Positions 24,706 through 37,351 of a DNA stretch of 64,000 nucleotides are shown piece by piece. Under the pieces are notes generated by a model. That model ran no database searches. It was given only the letters and a program-made list of their open reading frames with translations, and was not told where the DNA came from. The stretch comes from Acorus gramineus (lineage: Eukaryota; Streptophyta; Magnoliopsida; Acorales; Acoraceae), in NCBI GenBank assembly GCA_030737835.1, contig CM060850.1, positions 30,545,716 to 30,609,715 on the forward strand, read 5' to 3'. The translations under genes and the position numbers were made by a program. Each line of letters begins with the position of its first letter. Within the stretch, counting starts at the first letter, position 1.

Positions 24706-27188
24706 AAAATAAAATTCTGGAATTTATTATTTATTATTTTGTTTTCTAATGGATAAATGAGAAACGTGTACATGCATATTTGTCTGCTACAGTGTGTCTT
24801 TTCTTTTCTTTTTTAACCCACTCACTTTTCTTAAACACATTCCTTCTTATCCTTCTTGTCGTCGTCATTAATTAAATGATCTTATATGTTTTGGATAAGG
24901 ATAATGTGAGGAATAGTTTTAAATACAATACAATAAAAATTGCACACCTCGCAATGATTTATATAATTTGATGAAAATCATATATCAAAATATTGAATTA
25001 ATAGATTCAATTTTAAAAAATATAAGAAAAAATAAACGAAATATATATCACACTTTAAAAAAAAATCTCAGTTAAATAACTAAATATATGAGATTTCACT
25101 TTAAATATGAAAATTAAAAAAAAAATTGTAACATCACCCTTTCCATAAAGATGATCGTTGGGGGGACGAATTCTCTATTTATCTTTTGTGTTTATTTTGT
25201 ACTTGAATTGATTAAATAGTCTAAAATTTATCACAAGAAATGAGTTTATTAATCACATTTATCCTGTATATTTGATGATAAAAATAATTCAATTTGGAAG
25301 AATAAAAACAAACACAGTCAGATGAGTTCGGTTCGGCGTCCCCGGTTAGTGGGTCTGCAGATAGGAATTTAAGGTAAAATTATTCGCGGAGCGGTTTAAC
25401 CCAGCCCTTGATGGTGTCGGAAGGAAAGACAAAGACAGTGGAGTCATCAGTGGCTATTTTCGATTGATGTCGCCATCGCTAAGAAGAACAGTTTCCTATT
25501 TATATCTGGACTAGTAAACTCTTATTTTCATATCCAATCCGACTCGAGAACTATCAGTATTATTAATATTGAACTGTATAAGTAATTGTTAGGTATAGTG
25601 TTACTCTCTATCAGTTATATAATTTGATTAATAACAGGTATAGTTACTAATAATACTAGAACTAGAACTGGATCCGGCAGCTAACATAACGTCGTGGCCT
25701 TACATTCATTGGTCCGCAACACAAAACAGATCTAGATCGGACGGAAGAAGACCACTTGAAATGCATGGCAGCCAACTTGAAAATGATGTGGACCGTCGGA
25801 TTGGGTGAGGGGGACGCGTATCGAGCATCGATGGTCCCCCCACGAGGAAGCCTGATCGGTGGAGGGGGAGCAGATGCTCTGCCCTTTCCGAAAGCCCGTC
25901 CAATCTCAATCAATTTGGCGGTCGGACTCGTACGTGACACTCAACTCCATTTATTTATTTTTTACATTTAACATGGACGGCATGATCCACCGAAATGTCA
26001 TCTCAACCGTACAAAAAAAAAAAAATCAAATTCTTTAGCCAAAAAAGATCTAATCGAATATTCATATATCCCGTGCTTCGTTAGTGGAACAGAGCGGAGA
26101 TATTTGAGTGGAAAATCTGAATATTCGTATGATTGTATCATTTGATGGAAAATTAAAAATGAATAAAAAAATAATTTTTATTTGTTGTTTTTTTTTTTTT
26201 TAATAAATCATGATGGTAATATTTAGATAAATTAGAATAAAATCTAATAACTATTATAAAAAAATATTAAAATGGTTTATCGTAGTTTATGTATATCAAT
26301 TGATAAAAAAAAAAAAAATTATCATTTAAAAAAACTTATCTTATCTAATAATTTCACGTACACATTTTAAAAATTGTCATATCTATCAAATCAGTTAAAC
26401 ATCTCTCACGTGTTAAATCAATTTTTTATCTTTAATAAATTATTATTCATGTCTTATTTATTTTTTATCACAATTTATGTTAATAAAAAAGTCAAAACCT
26501 CATTATTGATTTTTTAATAATAATTATTAAAAACACGGATAAATAGAAAATAATTTATTTTTTATTTATACTCAGGGTTGTTAAGTAATAGGGGGGCTAC
26601 TGTTTTATTTAGAGTTCACCGGATCAACGGTTCAGATTAGATAGACCACGAGGTTACGTTGGGATGTCCTGAGAGACTTCGTACCGTCTTTAACATGCTT
26701 TTCTTTTCTTTTTTTGTGTTGTTTGTTCTGCCTTTCCAGCTGTGACTTTAGAACAGTAACGAACGGTTCTAATACGTTGAGAAAAAAATCAACGGCTTTC
26801 ACTAGCGTAAGCCATGCCTGGTACGGACGAAGCAGTATTTTCAACGATTGATGATACGATTTTCCGTTGGAGGGTACATCAGTTTTCGACGGTCCGATCG
26901 ACAGTTGTCTAATCAGGTGGAACTTTGGGGGGGTATAAAGTGAGTGTGACATAAAGCGAGATGGAGGAGGAGTGGTGCATTGTAAAAGGTATGGGAAAAC
27001 GGGAACAACTTATAATTGAGGTTGAGTCTAATCAGGACATCGTATCATGAAGCCCGTTCACGTGATAAAAGTGCGATGAGAGTGTGTGATTGCTATTGCT
27101 ATTGCTATTGCTATTGCGATTGCGCTAGCTGTTCATCACTCGTTTATTGTTTGTCCGGTTGTCCCCTTATTTGGCCGCCAGCCATATA
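24706..27188. other. Intergenic, no gene recognised
   Basis: Mostly AT-rich. Two islands of higher GC (25330-25500 and 25660-25940) look like promoter or old gene-edge sequence but have no recognisable exons. A hexanucleotide repeat lies at 27087-27120. A 106-codon minus frame (26632-26952) resembles no family I know. Confidence 0.45.
27087..27120. repeat. Hexanucleotide microsatellite
   Basis: About five units of TTGCTA/TTGCGA-type sequence in tandem, the last ones degenerate. Confidence 0.8.
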
Positions 27189-29200
27189 TCGTCTTTAACC
27201 ATTCTCTAACGGTCTGTTCATACACATCGTTAAATGTTTTTTATTTTTAAATTTTTAGAAATTATTTTTACTGTTTAATCTTTCTTTTATTCATATTTTA
27301 TTTTAAAAATAAATTATTGTATATTATTATATATAAAAAAATTCAATATAAATCCCTTTAAATAACTAAAATGCCCTACATAAAAAATACCCCACTATAT
27401 ATGTTTCTTCTTAAATGTGTTAAGAATAAATTATTATATACTATTAAGTTAATCATACTAGGTAGAGATTTATAAGAATTAAACGCGTAATTCAATTCAG
27501 AGAGTTATATGGATATTCAAAAAAATAAGAGATCGATATGTATATTCACGTTCTTTTAGGGGTTATGTGAATATATATTTTTAGAGTAACGTTAAATAAT
27601 TGAATATTTCAATAACATTCTTCATAAATTGATGACAATTTAACTCAGAATTGCTTGACCATAGAAAATTTTAGGATATACATGGTTTTTTAGAAAATAA
27701 AATACGGGGGTATGGATATTAGCGAAACGTTCAGGGGGCTTTATGTATGTTTCCCAAAAAAAAAAAAAAAAAACTACGGTCTCGGGTCACACTCCATTAA
27801 AGCCGGGATGTCCTGTTTGACAAATAAAAGGAAGCTCGAGAGAGAGAGAGAGAGAGAGAGACAGATCGATTGTTTGCTTTCTTGTCGCTCGATCCATTCG
27901 ATCACCATGAGCCTCTTCGGTCTGGGCAGGTGCTCTGATCTCTCCCCATCCCCGATGTTGTATGAATCGCATCGGTTTAATTGAAGTGTTTTTTTTTTTT
28001 TTTTTTTCTGTTTGTTGAATTATTCTAACGTGAATTCTTTAGTTGATCTGAACATAGATCGGGATCTTCTTTTTTAACTTGCTTTACTTTCGATGTCATA
28101 TCGCTTATCTTCCGTGCTGGTTTTTTTCGGAATTTTGTTTGATCTTGTTTTGATCTGGATCTGTATAGCTTATAAAAGAAGGTTTTGAAGGATATATTTT
28201 TCAATTCGGACAGAATTTCGAGGAATTTGGGGGGTTGGGGAGGGTTTTGTTTCTATTTGTGGATCAATTTTAGGGAGAATATTATTGAGTGAATAATAGT
28301 TGATTGAACAAAGTATCTAGAATATGTTTGATTTAGGGAGTGAGAGAATGAATCAGTTTCTCATTAGAGGTCAACCCCAAATATATAATACAAAGAAGAA
28401 AAGAGTATAAACTTCCCTTAAACAAGGAAAAAAAAATCAAAATATTGCGTACAATATCTTTAACAACCCCTCGAGCTCAATACGAATCACACACCGAGAA
28501 TTTGCTAAAAAAAAATGCATATCGCTGGAGTGTGTGTGACTTTATGAAAAAGTCAAATAACTGAAGAGAAAATGAAATATAAGGTAGTGACAATGTGCCT
28601 GCAAGAAAATTATTTTGGGAATTGAGAGAAGCCAAAATCCCTTTCATTGCAAATTTTTTTGAAATCTCTATGTTCAATGTCATCGAAGCTAACCTCGGTG
28701 CTTCTGTTCTCTCTCTCTCTTTTTTTTTCCATTCTGTTTTTGTTCTATTAATTGTCCACTGCAGTAACTATTTGATAACGTCTTCTACTCAATCATCTTC
28801 TTGTTATTTCTCAGTCGCACATCATTTAGATGCTTGAAACATATCATTATTGATTTTTGAACAGGAACTAGAAGACATTTCGCCCAAAAAAGAGTGCTCC
28901 ATCAGGGAGTAAGGTATAATTTTCCAACTCTTATGCATATTGAGACCTGGTCTGGTGTTTTACTTGATATTAAGAATTAATGAAATGCTGCATGTATTCA
29001 TAGAAAATGTTTGGAAACCAAGAAAGGTTTGGAAACAGCAATGAGATTTTTATAGAACTTGGAAAAATAATAATAGCATTGGATTAAAGATTTGAATCTT
29101 CAACTTGACTGCACCTGAAATAATTGATATGTTGAAAGGTAATTAGTAGACTGTGAATGGATTGGGTGATGGGAACTCATTGACATTTATATGAGAATTA
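27189..29200. repeat. Duplicated segment B, truncated copy
   Basis: This 2.0-kb block matches 38102-40147: MOB1 upstream sequence, exons 1-2 and part of intron 2. The match is looser over the first ~100 bp and close afterwards. It stops abruptly inside intron 2 at 29200, where segment A copy 2 begins. It lacks about 26 bp before the GA run that the complete gene has (near 38752-38780). Confidence 0.92.
27907..28913 (+). pseudogene. MOB1 5' fragment, truncated
   Basis: Exon 1 (27907-27929) is unchanged and encodes MSLFGLG plus two bases. Exon 2 (28865-28913) keeps both splice junctions, but its second complete codon is TAG where the complete gene has CAG, so translation would stop after about nine residues. 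Exons 3-7 are missing because the copy ends in intron 2. The upstream region is present and could still be transcribed toward prefoldin-like copy 2. Confidence 0.93.
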
Positions 29201-29453
29201 TGTATCATTCATTTATCTATTATCACTCCACCATCATCTCTGATTTTCATTTTTATTATTTTTTAATCTAAGCATTAATGAACCTTGGACAGCTATTGAG
29301 ATATAGGACTAGCTCTTTCCACAACATTCTATAAAGTTAAAGTCCATCCATTCATCACAATAAGGCCCTCAAATCAGTACCGGCGCTAAACGACTATAAA
29401 CGCAACGCACCACGCGAATTTGGAGTCAGAGGGCTCCAAAAAGAGAGTCGGAG

Positions 29454-31922
29454 ATGACTTCGTATCCCACCAACTCGGCACGCCCTACAGCATCTGAAGA
29501 AGACCTAAAAAGGGATCTTCTCAAACAGGTTTTCTGAAACTTGTATCCCTTTTTCTCCAGCAATTGCAATTCATATAAAAAGTTTTATTTAGGTTAGGAA
29601 ATAGAAAGAAGAAGGGGGAAAAAGTAAAAAACCCTTTTTTGGTTCTGTTATTTCAGATACGGAGTCATGAAGTTGCAATTGCAGAACTTAATAGCCTCTC
29701 ATCCTCCAGGGTAGATATTCAATCCCTGATTCATGTTTATTCAATTTTCTTTGATGCCACTGAAGCTATATCTTCTTGTCTTGATTTTTCTAATTACATG
29801 TATTTCGTGATAGAAGCCTTTCTTCTCTAGTGTGTCAAGGTATAACTCACATGCGCAAACTGAATAATGAATAAGAGTGAGGGTTTCTCGTTTGCTTGTC
29901 TAGATTATTAGTAGGCTGACATCAAAACTGTTGAGGAAGCTATTCGTTTAGGGATGGATCTCGACACTTGCGTAATAATAAAGAGAATAAAACTACTTAG
30001 GATAACACACAAATTTACGTGATTAGACAAAATTTGTCTACATCCACGGAGAAGAGTGGAAAACGATTCACTATTATTAAGTAATCAGATTCTAAAATCT
30101 CTCTCCTCAACATTGCCCCTCTCTCAAAGAAAACCCTATACGCAACTAAAATAATAAATAAGATAAAAGTGGGGAGATGACAAAAATACCCCTAAAAATA
30201 AGCCTAACCTGGCCTAAGTGGCAACTCTATTCTTACTAGAATGCAAGACATCTCACAACAAAAATGAAGCCTAGTTTTTCTTTTTCTTGCTTGGTAGGGC
30301 TAGGGTTTTCAAGCAGTGCTACAGTATTCAAAGTTGTATTGATTGCAATTTAACAAATAGGCACTTATGTAATACCCATGAATTGAGGAAATAGACTATA
30401 TTCAATCATTCCAACAAGAACAGGTCATCAAATTGCAAGGAAGAAATAAAACAGGAGATCATTTTTGAAATCTGAATCAGGACCCAGTCATTTACCTGTA
30501 TTTGTTGCTGATGTTAGCTCAAGAGTTGATTATTTAGCTCGTCTCAAAATGTTAAGCTGGTTCTCTGCTCTACAGAGAGAAATTCCTACCTCGATAAATA
30601 AGGTAAGAAGAATAAATAAGTTACTGAATGTTTTGACTGATGTGCTTAAAGAAGGGATTAGAAGAACAAATGCATAGCATGAACTTGGCACATAAAATTT
30701 CAAAAAATAATGGTGAGATTTTTCTTAATAATCCATCAATTGATGAAATTCAAAATGACAAGAATTGTACAAATAGATGTCTTGAAACTTCAAGTTTAGA
30801 AGAAATTTTGTCTTCATGTCCTAGATGGAAGACGGAATTCTGTTATAGTAGCAAGAGCTAGAAAAAAAAATACACATTATCTATTGAATGCCGATTTAAG
30901 TGCAATTCTACAACCATATGACATCCAAGAATATCCACTGATCTTCTGTTATAAGACATGCATGTGAAATGACATTGTGACACCCACAAAATAAGAGGTG
31001 CCGCTGATAAAGAGTATATATCCACCTAATTTATATTAATTTCAGTGGAACACTGTACAATAACATACTCTGCTGTAAGGGGGAAAATAACAAGAAAGCC
31101 TAATAACAAGAAGGCACTGGAATGCATGATATCTTAGGTGGATAAGGGACATTTTTGTTTAGTGTGGATTTATATTGGAATAATTATATTCTCGTAGGAT
31201 AGAACAAACCCTAATAACAATACATGCGGGAACAAGTATAATTTATTTATACTTGTCCATCAAAAATTATAACTATATTATAACAAGATAAACATGAAAG
31301 ACAAAAATATATGCAAACACAGAAAAATAGCAACTAAACTGAGAATCACCTATAACTATTTTATGATCAAATAAGTTTTCGCAAATTAAATGGAGGATTA
31401 GTAATTTTTATATTATCAACCAGGCACAAGTTTCATATTTCCCAGTGCACTCATGACCGTTTTTCTAGTACTTTTCAGTAATATTTATAATGCAAATTTT
31501 TATGCGTTCTGAAAGTGCCTTTACTGTCTGTTTCTAAATTATTATCTGATTTTCACAGAAACAAGAGATCTATGTACATTGACAGATGTCTCTCACATCC
31601 TCAAATGGCAAAATTTTATCATACCAACACTTTCAATTCTAGTTTTGTGGGGATACCCTTATGATAATGATAATCTACAGTTATAGTTCCAGAAGAGCTT
31701 GATACCAATTGCCTCTTAACAGGCTGTCTATCAAAGAAATGGAAATATATTCTTCCGTAAAAATATCAAGACCGCGACAGAATTTGAACAAAGTAAGCAA
31801 TTATGATTTATTTTTCATTGCTTATTTTAAAACTTATGGCGGTTTCTCATTTTTGACATTTCTGTTGATCAGAACAACTTGATTTGACCAAGACTCAGCT
31901 GCAGAAGTTAAATGCAACTTGA
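29454..31922 (+). CDS. Prefoldin-like small protein (ASDURF / plant prefoldin-chaperone family), copy 2
   Basis: The exons are 29454-29528, 29657-29710, 31723-31792 and 31873-31922, with the same splice phases as copy 1 and again 82 residues. There are four coding differences from copy 1. Two change the protein (Ser3, Glu16) and two are silent (one in exon 1, one in exon 2). Exons 3 and 4 are identical. The expected role is as for copy 1: a small two-helix co-chaperone subunit of the prefoldin-like/R2TP type. All junctions and the stop are intact, so both copies may be expressed. Its upstream flank has been replaced at 29196 by MOB1 intron 2 sequence, so promoter elements more than about 260 bases from the start codon differ from copy 1. 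Confidence 0.8.
30465..30963 (+). pseudogene. Unidentified gene fragment inside intron 2 (copy 2)
   Basis: The better kept copy of the intron fragment. A 70-codon frame (30465-30677) contains GPSHLPVFVADVSSRVDYLA and KLLNVLTDVLKEGIRRTN. Another frame follows with NNGEIFLNNPSIDEI and SCPRWKTEFC. Together they look like the decayed exon of a larger protein whose family I cannot name. Confidence 0.38.
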
Positions 31923-32529
31923 CTTGTTTCCTGGACATGCCACACAGAAAGAAGGGGTTGTCACTTTCAGTTGTTGGTATCTCAAGTTTTGCCTAATTTA
32001 TTATATTTATGTGGCTATTGGTTTTTACGGTTTGCAACTAATACTAGAGAACTGAAAGAGAGACTTCAATAGGTTTTGATGTTTGGATCTCTTATATTTG
32101 CAAATTGTGTGTTGGCATAACCACTAGCATAATATGCAACTCTATGTATTTATTGCATTGAAATAGAGAACATGAACAAACAAAAAGGGATGCTATAAAA
32201 AAAAAAAAAAAAGGATGCTACAGTGATTATGGCTCACATCAAAGCAATATGAATAATTTGTCTCCAAAACACAAAGTCATGATGTGAATAGAAAATAGAA
32301 GTTGGAGAGTAGCATTCAACAGCTATGCAATGCGTATGCAGATCTTCAGATGTCCTCCTACAAAAAGAGCAGGCTTATTGAATGCAATTCAAGAAGTTTA
32401 TGTGTTAGCAAAGTAAATGATGGATCTGACCACAGAAATTGAAGAGGTGCTATTGTTTTAGATTTTCCACAAATTCACAAATAAAGATGTCTAGAGAGAC
32501 AATCAAGTCTCGATGTCAACAATTTAAAA

Positions 32530-32838
32530 CTATAAATCCCATTTTAACATGATCAATGCCTTCTTTAACAATTCATTGAAAGAAGAATCAGAGGCAACGT
32601 TGTGTTTCAACACAGCACAACAAATGATCCTGTACAGAAACACATCGAATGAGATCGGAAGAAGAGGGAAAGTGAGGTTCACCTCTTCTGCTTCGAATTG
32701 ATTCCAGATTCCACCAGATCATTCACGGCGGAGATCATAGTCGGGAGTCTCGACGAGAGACGGCGAAGTGACCGCCGCCGAGGACCATCGGTGGATTGAA
32801 ATCGTAGGGTTTCGGTGAGATCCCTCGTCGTTTGTCAT
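32530..32838 (-). pseudogene. 103-codon reading frame with one internal stop (copy 2)
   Basis: Counterpart of 8526-8834, with the same start, end and frame. The internal stop is TGA (32719-32721) where copy 1 has TAA. One other visible difference changes Asp to Val before SPSLVETPD. Function unknown. Confidence 0.35.
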
Positions 32839-32902
32839 CTCTTCTTCTGTTTCATCTCTTCTTCTGTTCTTCAGAAGAAAAAAATGATATCCACATCCCT
32901 GT

Positions 32903-34760
32903 TCTTCTTCTGTTCCAGATACACCTGTATCTAAATTTGATATCCAGCCCATTTTGAAGATTGTTATTTATATTTCCATGGATTTAATTAATGTATAGCT
33001 GATTAATATCTAATTGCTTATTGTTTGTATTTTGAAGACCTTTTATAAATTTTCTATGCAGTGCTCAGTAGCATGTAGACCATAATTGTACATTTGAATT
33101 TTCAGATACATTATTGTATCTTAATTTGATAATATGTGGTTAATGTTCTGATTTTTCACCAGGCAGTGATGGTGATTTTATGGAGGACACATGCGAAGAC
33201 TCAATTCATTTGAACGACATCAATGATTCATATTATGTGGAAACCAGTTTGTCGAATGAATTGTTTGTTATGGCTGATCAGCAAAATGTATACGAGATGC
33301 AACTTATTTTTAAAGATGCGGAAATCGCGGTACAAAAGAAGCTATCGTGAAGCTTTAGAAACAAGTTGATGAACATAGTTGATCAACATGTTTTATACAA
33401 CAATTTCAGATACAATTGATTCAGATACATAAAGTGTTTACAAAAAACATTAAGACATTTTCATCAAGGGATTTAGATATGTTTTATAGAACATGAGTAC
33501 AACTTTTCAAATACAGTTGAGTATTCCAAATTATAAGTTTGAAGATATTAGTACACTATACATTTTGATTCACGGCACATACAACTTCTTAATAGCATGT
33601 AATGTGACTAATGGGATCTCTGTTTTTACATAATTGCTTCAGATTCAGATATATTTGGTTAACAGGTTTTCAGATACATATACAGTTGATTCAGATACAT
33701 ATATTGTTTACAAAAACATTAAGATATTTTCATCAAACCAATATATTCTAATTATCAAATATAAGATAATAATACATGATCTACATTTATATGACATTTC
33801 AAACATTTCATTTGGTTATTTTCAATTGCTCATTCAATCAGATTTTGTTTCACTGAATTAAGAAATAATTGCATATTATATACATTTTCAGATACATGTC
33901 TCTGACTTATGTATTCGTTTATCATTTTTTTGTTTCCTCAGAAAATGAACTGTGTACACGAGAAACCCTAAAACAATTGAAAAATGTCAATTTTTTTCCT
34001 TTAATCTAGATACACTGGTATACAAAAAGACAATGTAGCAGAAACAATTTCGTTATATATTAGAGATTTAGCACATGCTTCCAAACCTAAAAAAAATTCA
34101 GATTTGTTTGGATTCAGATACATGTATCTGAAACACTGATTTCAAACCAATCTTTTTTTATATTTCAGATGCACTTATCTGAAACACTGATTTTTCAAAT
34201 GGATTTCAGATTCAATCAGATTAACAGGAGACCAGAAAACGGAAGGGAATGGTTTTATATTTAATTTTGAAAACCAGATATTTCGTCCCCAAAAAAAAAA
34301 AAACCACGACAGTGAAGTTTCGATTGTGGCAAGAAATCTAACATTTTTTTTTTCGCTATTGTTGACGATCTGTTCAATCGGCGGATAGGATTCAATGATC
34401 CCTCTTTTTTTTTTTGGGATTCTGTTATGTCAATTAATGATGGGGAGAGGATTCAATGATCCCCCCTTTTTTGGGATTCTATTACCAGCATTAATTGGAT
34501 ATTAGTTAGTTAGAGCTAATTTTTAAAAATCTTAGAAGGGTAGTCATGTCATTGTCATTTTAGTGGTTTGAAAAAGTCAAACAGAGAACCAATAGGAGAG
34601 TGCCACCTATTGGGGCTCACCAATGGGGTCTAATTTCTGGGGCCCAGGTAGCAGCACTGCAATTTTAATCCTTTTGAGGGATATTGTTGAAAATAACAAA
34701 TCGGCGGTGATATTTTGTGTAAATGTGATTTTTAAGGGTATATATGTAAAAAAAACCATT
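32903..34760. other. CAGATAC-rich region, possible Mutator-like element remnant
   Basis: CAGATAC occurs at least eight times on the plus strand, several times in the palindromic form cagatacatgtatctg. A splice acceptor followed by a 62-codon frame (33163-33350) reads MEDTCEDSIHLND and later VYEMQLIFKDAEIAV, loosely like the start of a MULE transposase. The right end (34672-34757) resembles 37440-37537. Near 34390 and 34450 a ~37-bp direct repeat occurs. Defined termini are missing, so identity is uncertain. Confidence 0.35.
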
Positions 34761-35699
34761 AAAAATATTGAGATAGAATGGAAATGAATATGATATTATC
34801 CAATTTTTATATATATACTTACTTATATGGATAGATAGAATTTTTCTGTTTCATTTTTATCCCAATACAAAATCATAACAAAAAATAAAAAAAAACGATT
34901 ACGTTACATGATCAATACCATTCATTTCATGTATTTTAAAAAAAATTGTTATTATACTCAGTGTGACGAAGAAAGAATAAACAAATATGAATTGAAGAAA
35001 GTTGAAACGAGAAATGATCGGGCATTGCTAGATCCAATCAGTTTGTGTCAGAACTCAATACGGGAGAGACATATGTTCTTTTACATGCCAAGGATATAAA
35101 TTTTTATGCAAAATTTAGATATGTGTGGCGCGTTTGGGTGCACTTTTCTTTTTTGAAAAGCTAAAAAATTAAAATAGTGAAGCCAACCGGGTCAGTTTTT
35201 TGTAGAATCGGAAGCTGGATTCCTTAATCTCTAATTAGAATTTGAATTTGATAAATTTGATGGGACCCATCTTTAACTTGTTCTCAATCATGTCTTTCCA
35301 TACACTTCTTCCTTGCTACCTTCTTATCACAGATATGGGTCCCGTTTCGGATGACCTTAAAAACGAGTTTGCATCAACTTTTTACATGCAAATGTTATAA
35401 AATTGAGTTAAAAAAAGGGGCTTTGGAAAACTTCAAAGAGAGGTTAGGTTTCGAAACCTTTTTTGAGCCTGGAAGATAACTGTACACGAGTGGCATGTAA
35501 AATAATGGGCCAGGCCAGTAAACTATTCCTCCTGAATAAAGAGAAGACCATCGAATGTTGGGCCCACAAACAAATGTGGGCCCATACAAATCGTGTCTTA
35601 CTCTGTCAGGACAACTGTCATCTGGATGGCGATGGTCGGCTCTCGCACGGATATGGCTTTTGCTTTCTCAGATTTTTTTCATAGTGCGCTCATACATGG

Positions 35700-36112
35700 G
35701 GCTTCAAATAAACAGGGATAATATAAAAAAAAATGTTTAAAATTCTGAAATAAATAAGAATCTAATGTCAGAATTATAGGATAAAATGATATATGAATTT
35801 TAAACAGTCTCTGAAATTAAGTCATTATAGGATATTAAACTAAAAAGAATATGTGGATTTCCTGTCAAATCAATTGTTATACTCTTTTATAAATTTAATT
35901 AATTGTGAAATCAACTATAATTATTTTTTTACATTTTATAAATCCTTATCCACACCCTTTATTGACATTTTATCTAAACAACAAAGATTTTATTATTACG
36001 TTTCTCATAAGAATAATTTAATACACAACCAACAAAAAATTACTTTATTCTTATTTATATTAGAATATGTATAAACATCAAAACAACTTAATTCTCTATC
36101 CAAACGGGGCTT
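35700..36112. repeat. Dispersed MITE-like repeat family R2, copy a
   Basis: It resembles 44494-44897 and, over the right half, 58730-58910. Shared phrases are 'tgtcaaatcaatt', 'acattttataaatc', 'tttattatta', and the terminal 'ctatccaaacggggc'. The right end is clear and the left end is not. Confidence 0.5.
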
Positions 36113-36825
36113 AGTTTCCATTTTCTTCTCGTGTTTAAAATTTTTTAAGTAAAATTGTGTTTGAAATGATTCATTATTGTGTTTATTTTATGATATTCTA
36201 ATGATTTTTTATGTTTATTCTTATATATCCTATTAAAATTTTTCCTTCTACAAAATCTATCTGGATTCCTAGAAAGGAAAAATTCTTCTTTTGAACCAGA
36301 GTTACTAAATTGACCAATTTTTTGTGGTCCATTTGTAGTTGTCATCTCATTAATATTGTATATAAATCATCTAACATTATGTATATCTCACTAAACTATC
36401 ATAATATATAAGTTGTTATAAAATACGTAACAATATGTATTTAATTCATGTAAATAAAAGAATATAGTTCGTTAAATTATACATAAAAAAAATTAATATA
36501 TGTGTGAGCTGCAAACGGGGATAACATCAAAGTGAATATACTTGCATAACAAAATATGCCTATATTAAACTACGATGCGTCTACGGATATGAACCCAAAA
36601 CAATACAGATATCAAAGTTAGTATCCAACCATGTTCATATTAATACGAATATAAATGTTCATGGTCATCCGTTATTACGTGAGGTGTACTCAAATTCTGG
36701 GTACGGTTATTATGCCACTTCAGAGGCTTTAGAATTTTTCACATGGAAAATGTGACATTCAATTTCTTTTTCGTGTTCTTATTTTCAGTTTACATCCATT
36801 TTATTGTTTATATATATATATATAA

Positions 36826-37055
36826 TGTTACATCCAACCCTATTTTTAGTCTCAATTCCAGTTTACATGTGTTTTGAATTTTTTAAAAATAGAATAATTC
36901 ATCTAATGAGGTACATGCTTTTATAAAAAAAATGAAGTATATACTTCAATGAATTCCATGGATGCATTTATTAAAAATATAAAAAAATTCTTTCAAAGCA
37001 TATGTCTTATTAACGTGAGCATATACATTGTTAATTTTCTATCAACGCATATAAA
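36826..37055. repeat. Dispersed repeat family R1, copy b
   Basis: It resembles 9105-9312 and 57445-57660. It begins after a TA run with atgttacatcc and ends around 'ttttctatcaacgcat'. Divergence from copy a is far larger than that of the tandem duplication, so it is an older dispersed family. Confidence 0.55.
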
Positions 37056-37351
37056 GCTAGAATTGTGACTGGAAATGGATTTGGGTGTAACGGCCCTCAT
37101 ATATATACATATACATAAAGAATGTATACATATACATATAAAAAATGTGTAAAAAAAAATTAACAGGATATACATCTTGTTTCTATGAGTGCATGTATAT
37201 CTCGTTACTTAGAGTGCATGTGACGAACGAAAAATCAATTACCATCAATATCCCATCAATAATAAAAAAATTAACAAGATATACATCTTATCAAATTTTC
37301 CTCCTTGGAAGTCTACGACCATCAGTACCGTACAAAAGGGATTAAATTCTA

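Larger units (their letters stand above)
29196..32902. repeat. Duplicated segment A, copy 2
   Basis: It matches 5216-8882 in the same orientation. It begins exactly at the end of the truncated MOB1 segment, with AATTA shared at the join. It contains an intact prefoldin-like gene. It ends near 32902, after which sequence rich in CAGATAC motifs follows. Confidence 0.93.

Noticed and set aside
26632-26952. A 106-codon minus-strand frame as a gene
   Set aside because: No family resemblance and a composition without domains. The frame lies in unremarkable intergenic sequence.
27189-32902. A Pack-MULE or Helitron that captured fragments of two genes
   Set aside because: No element ends enclose the pair, and the order of all four blocks follows from one tandem duplication. 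Capture is possible but needs more steps.
36826-37055. R1 copies a and b as leftover homology between the two duplication spacers
   Set aside because: They differ far more than the duplicated A and B blocks, and a third copy exists at 57.4 kb, so they are an older dispersed family.
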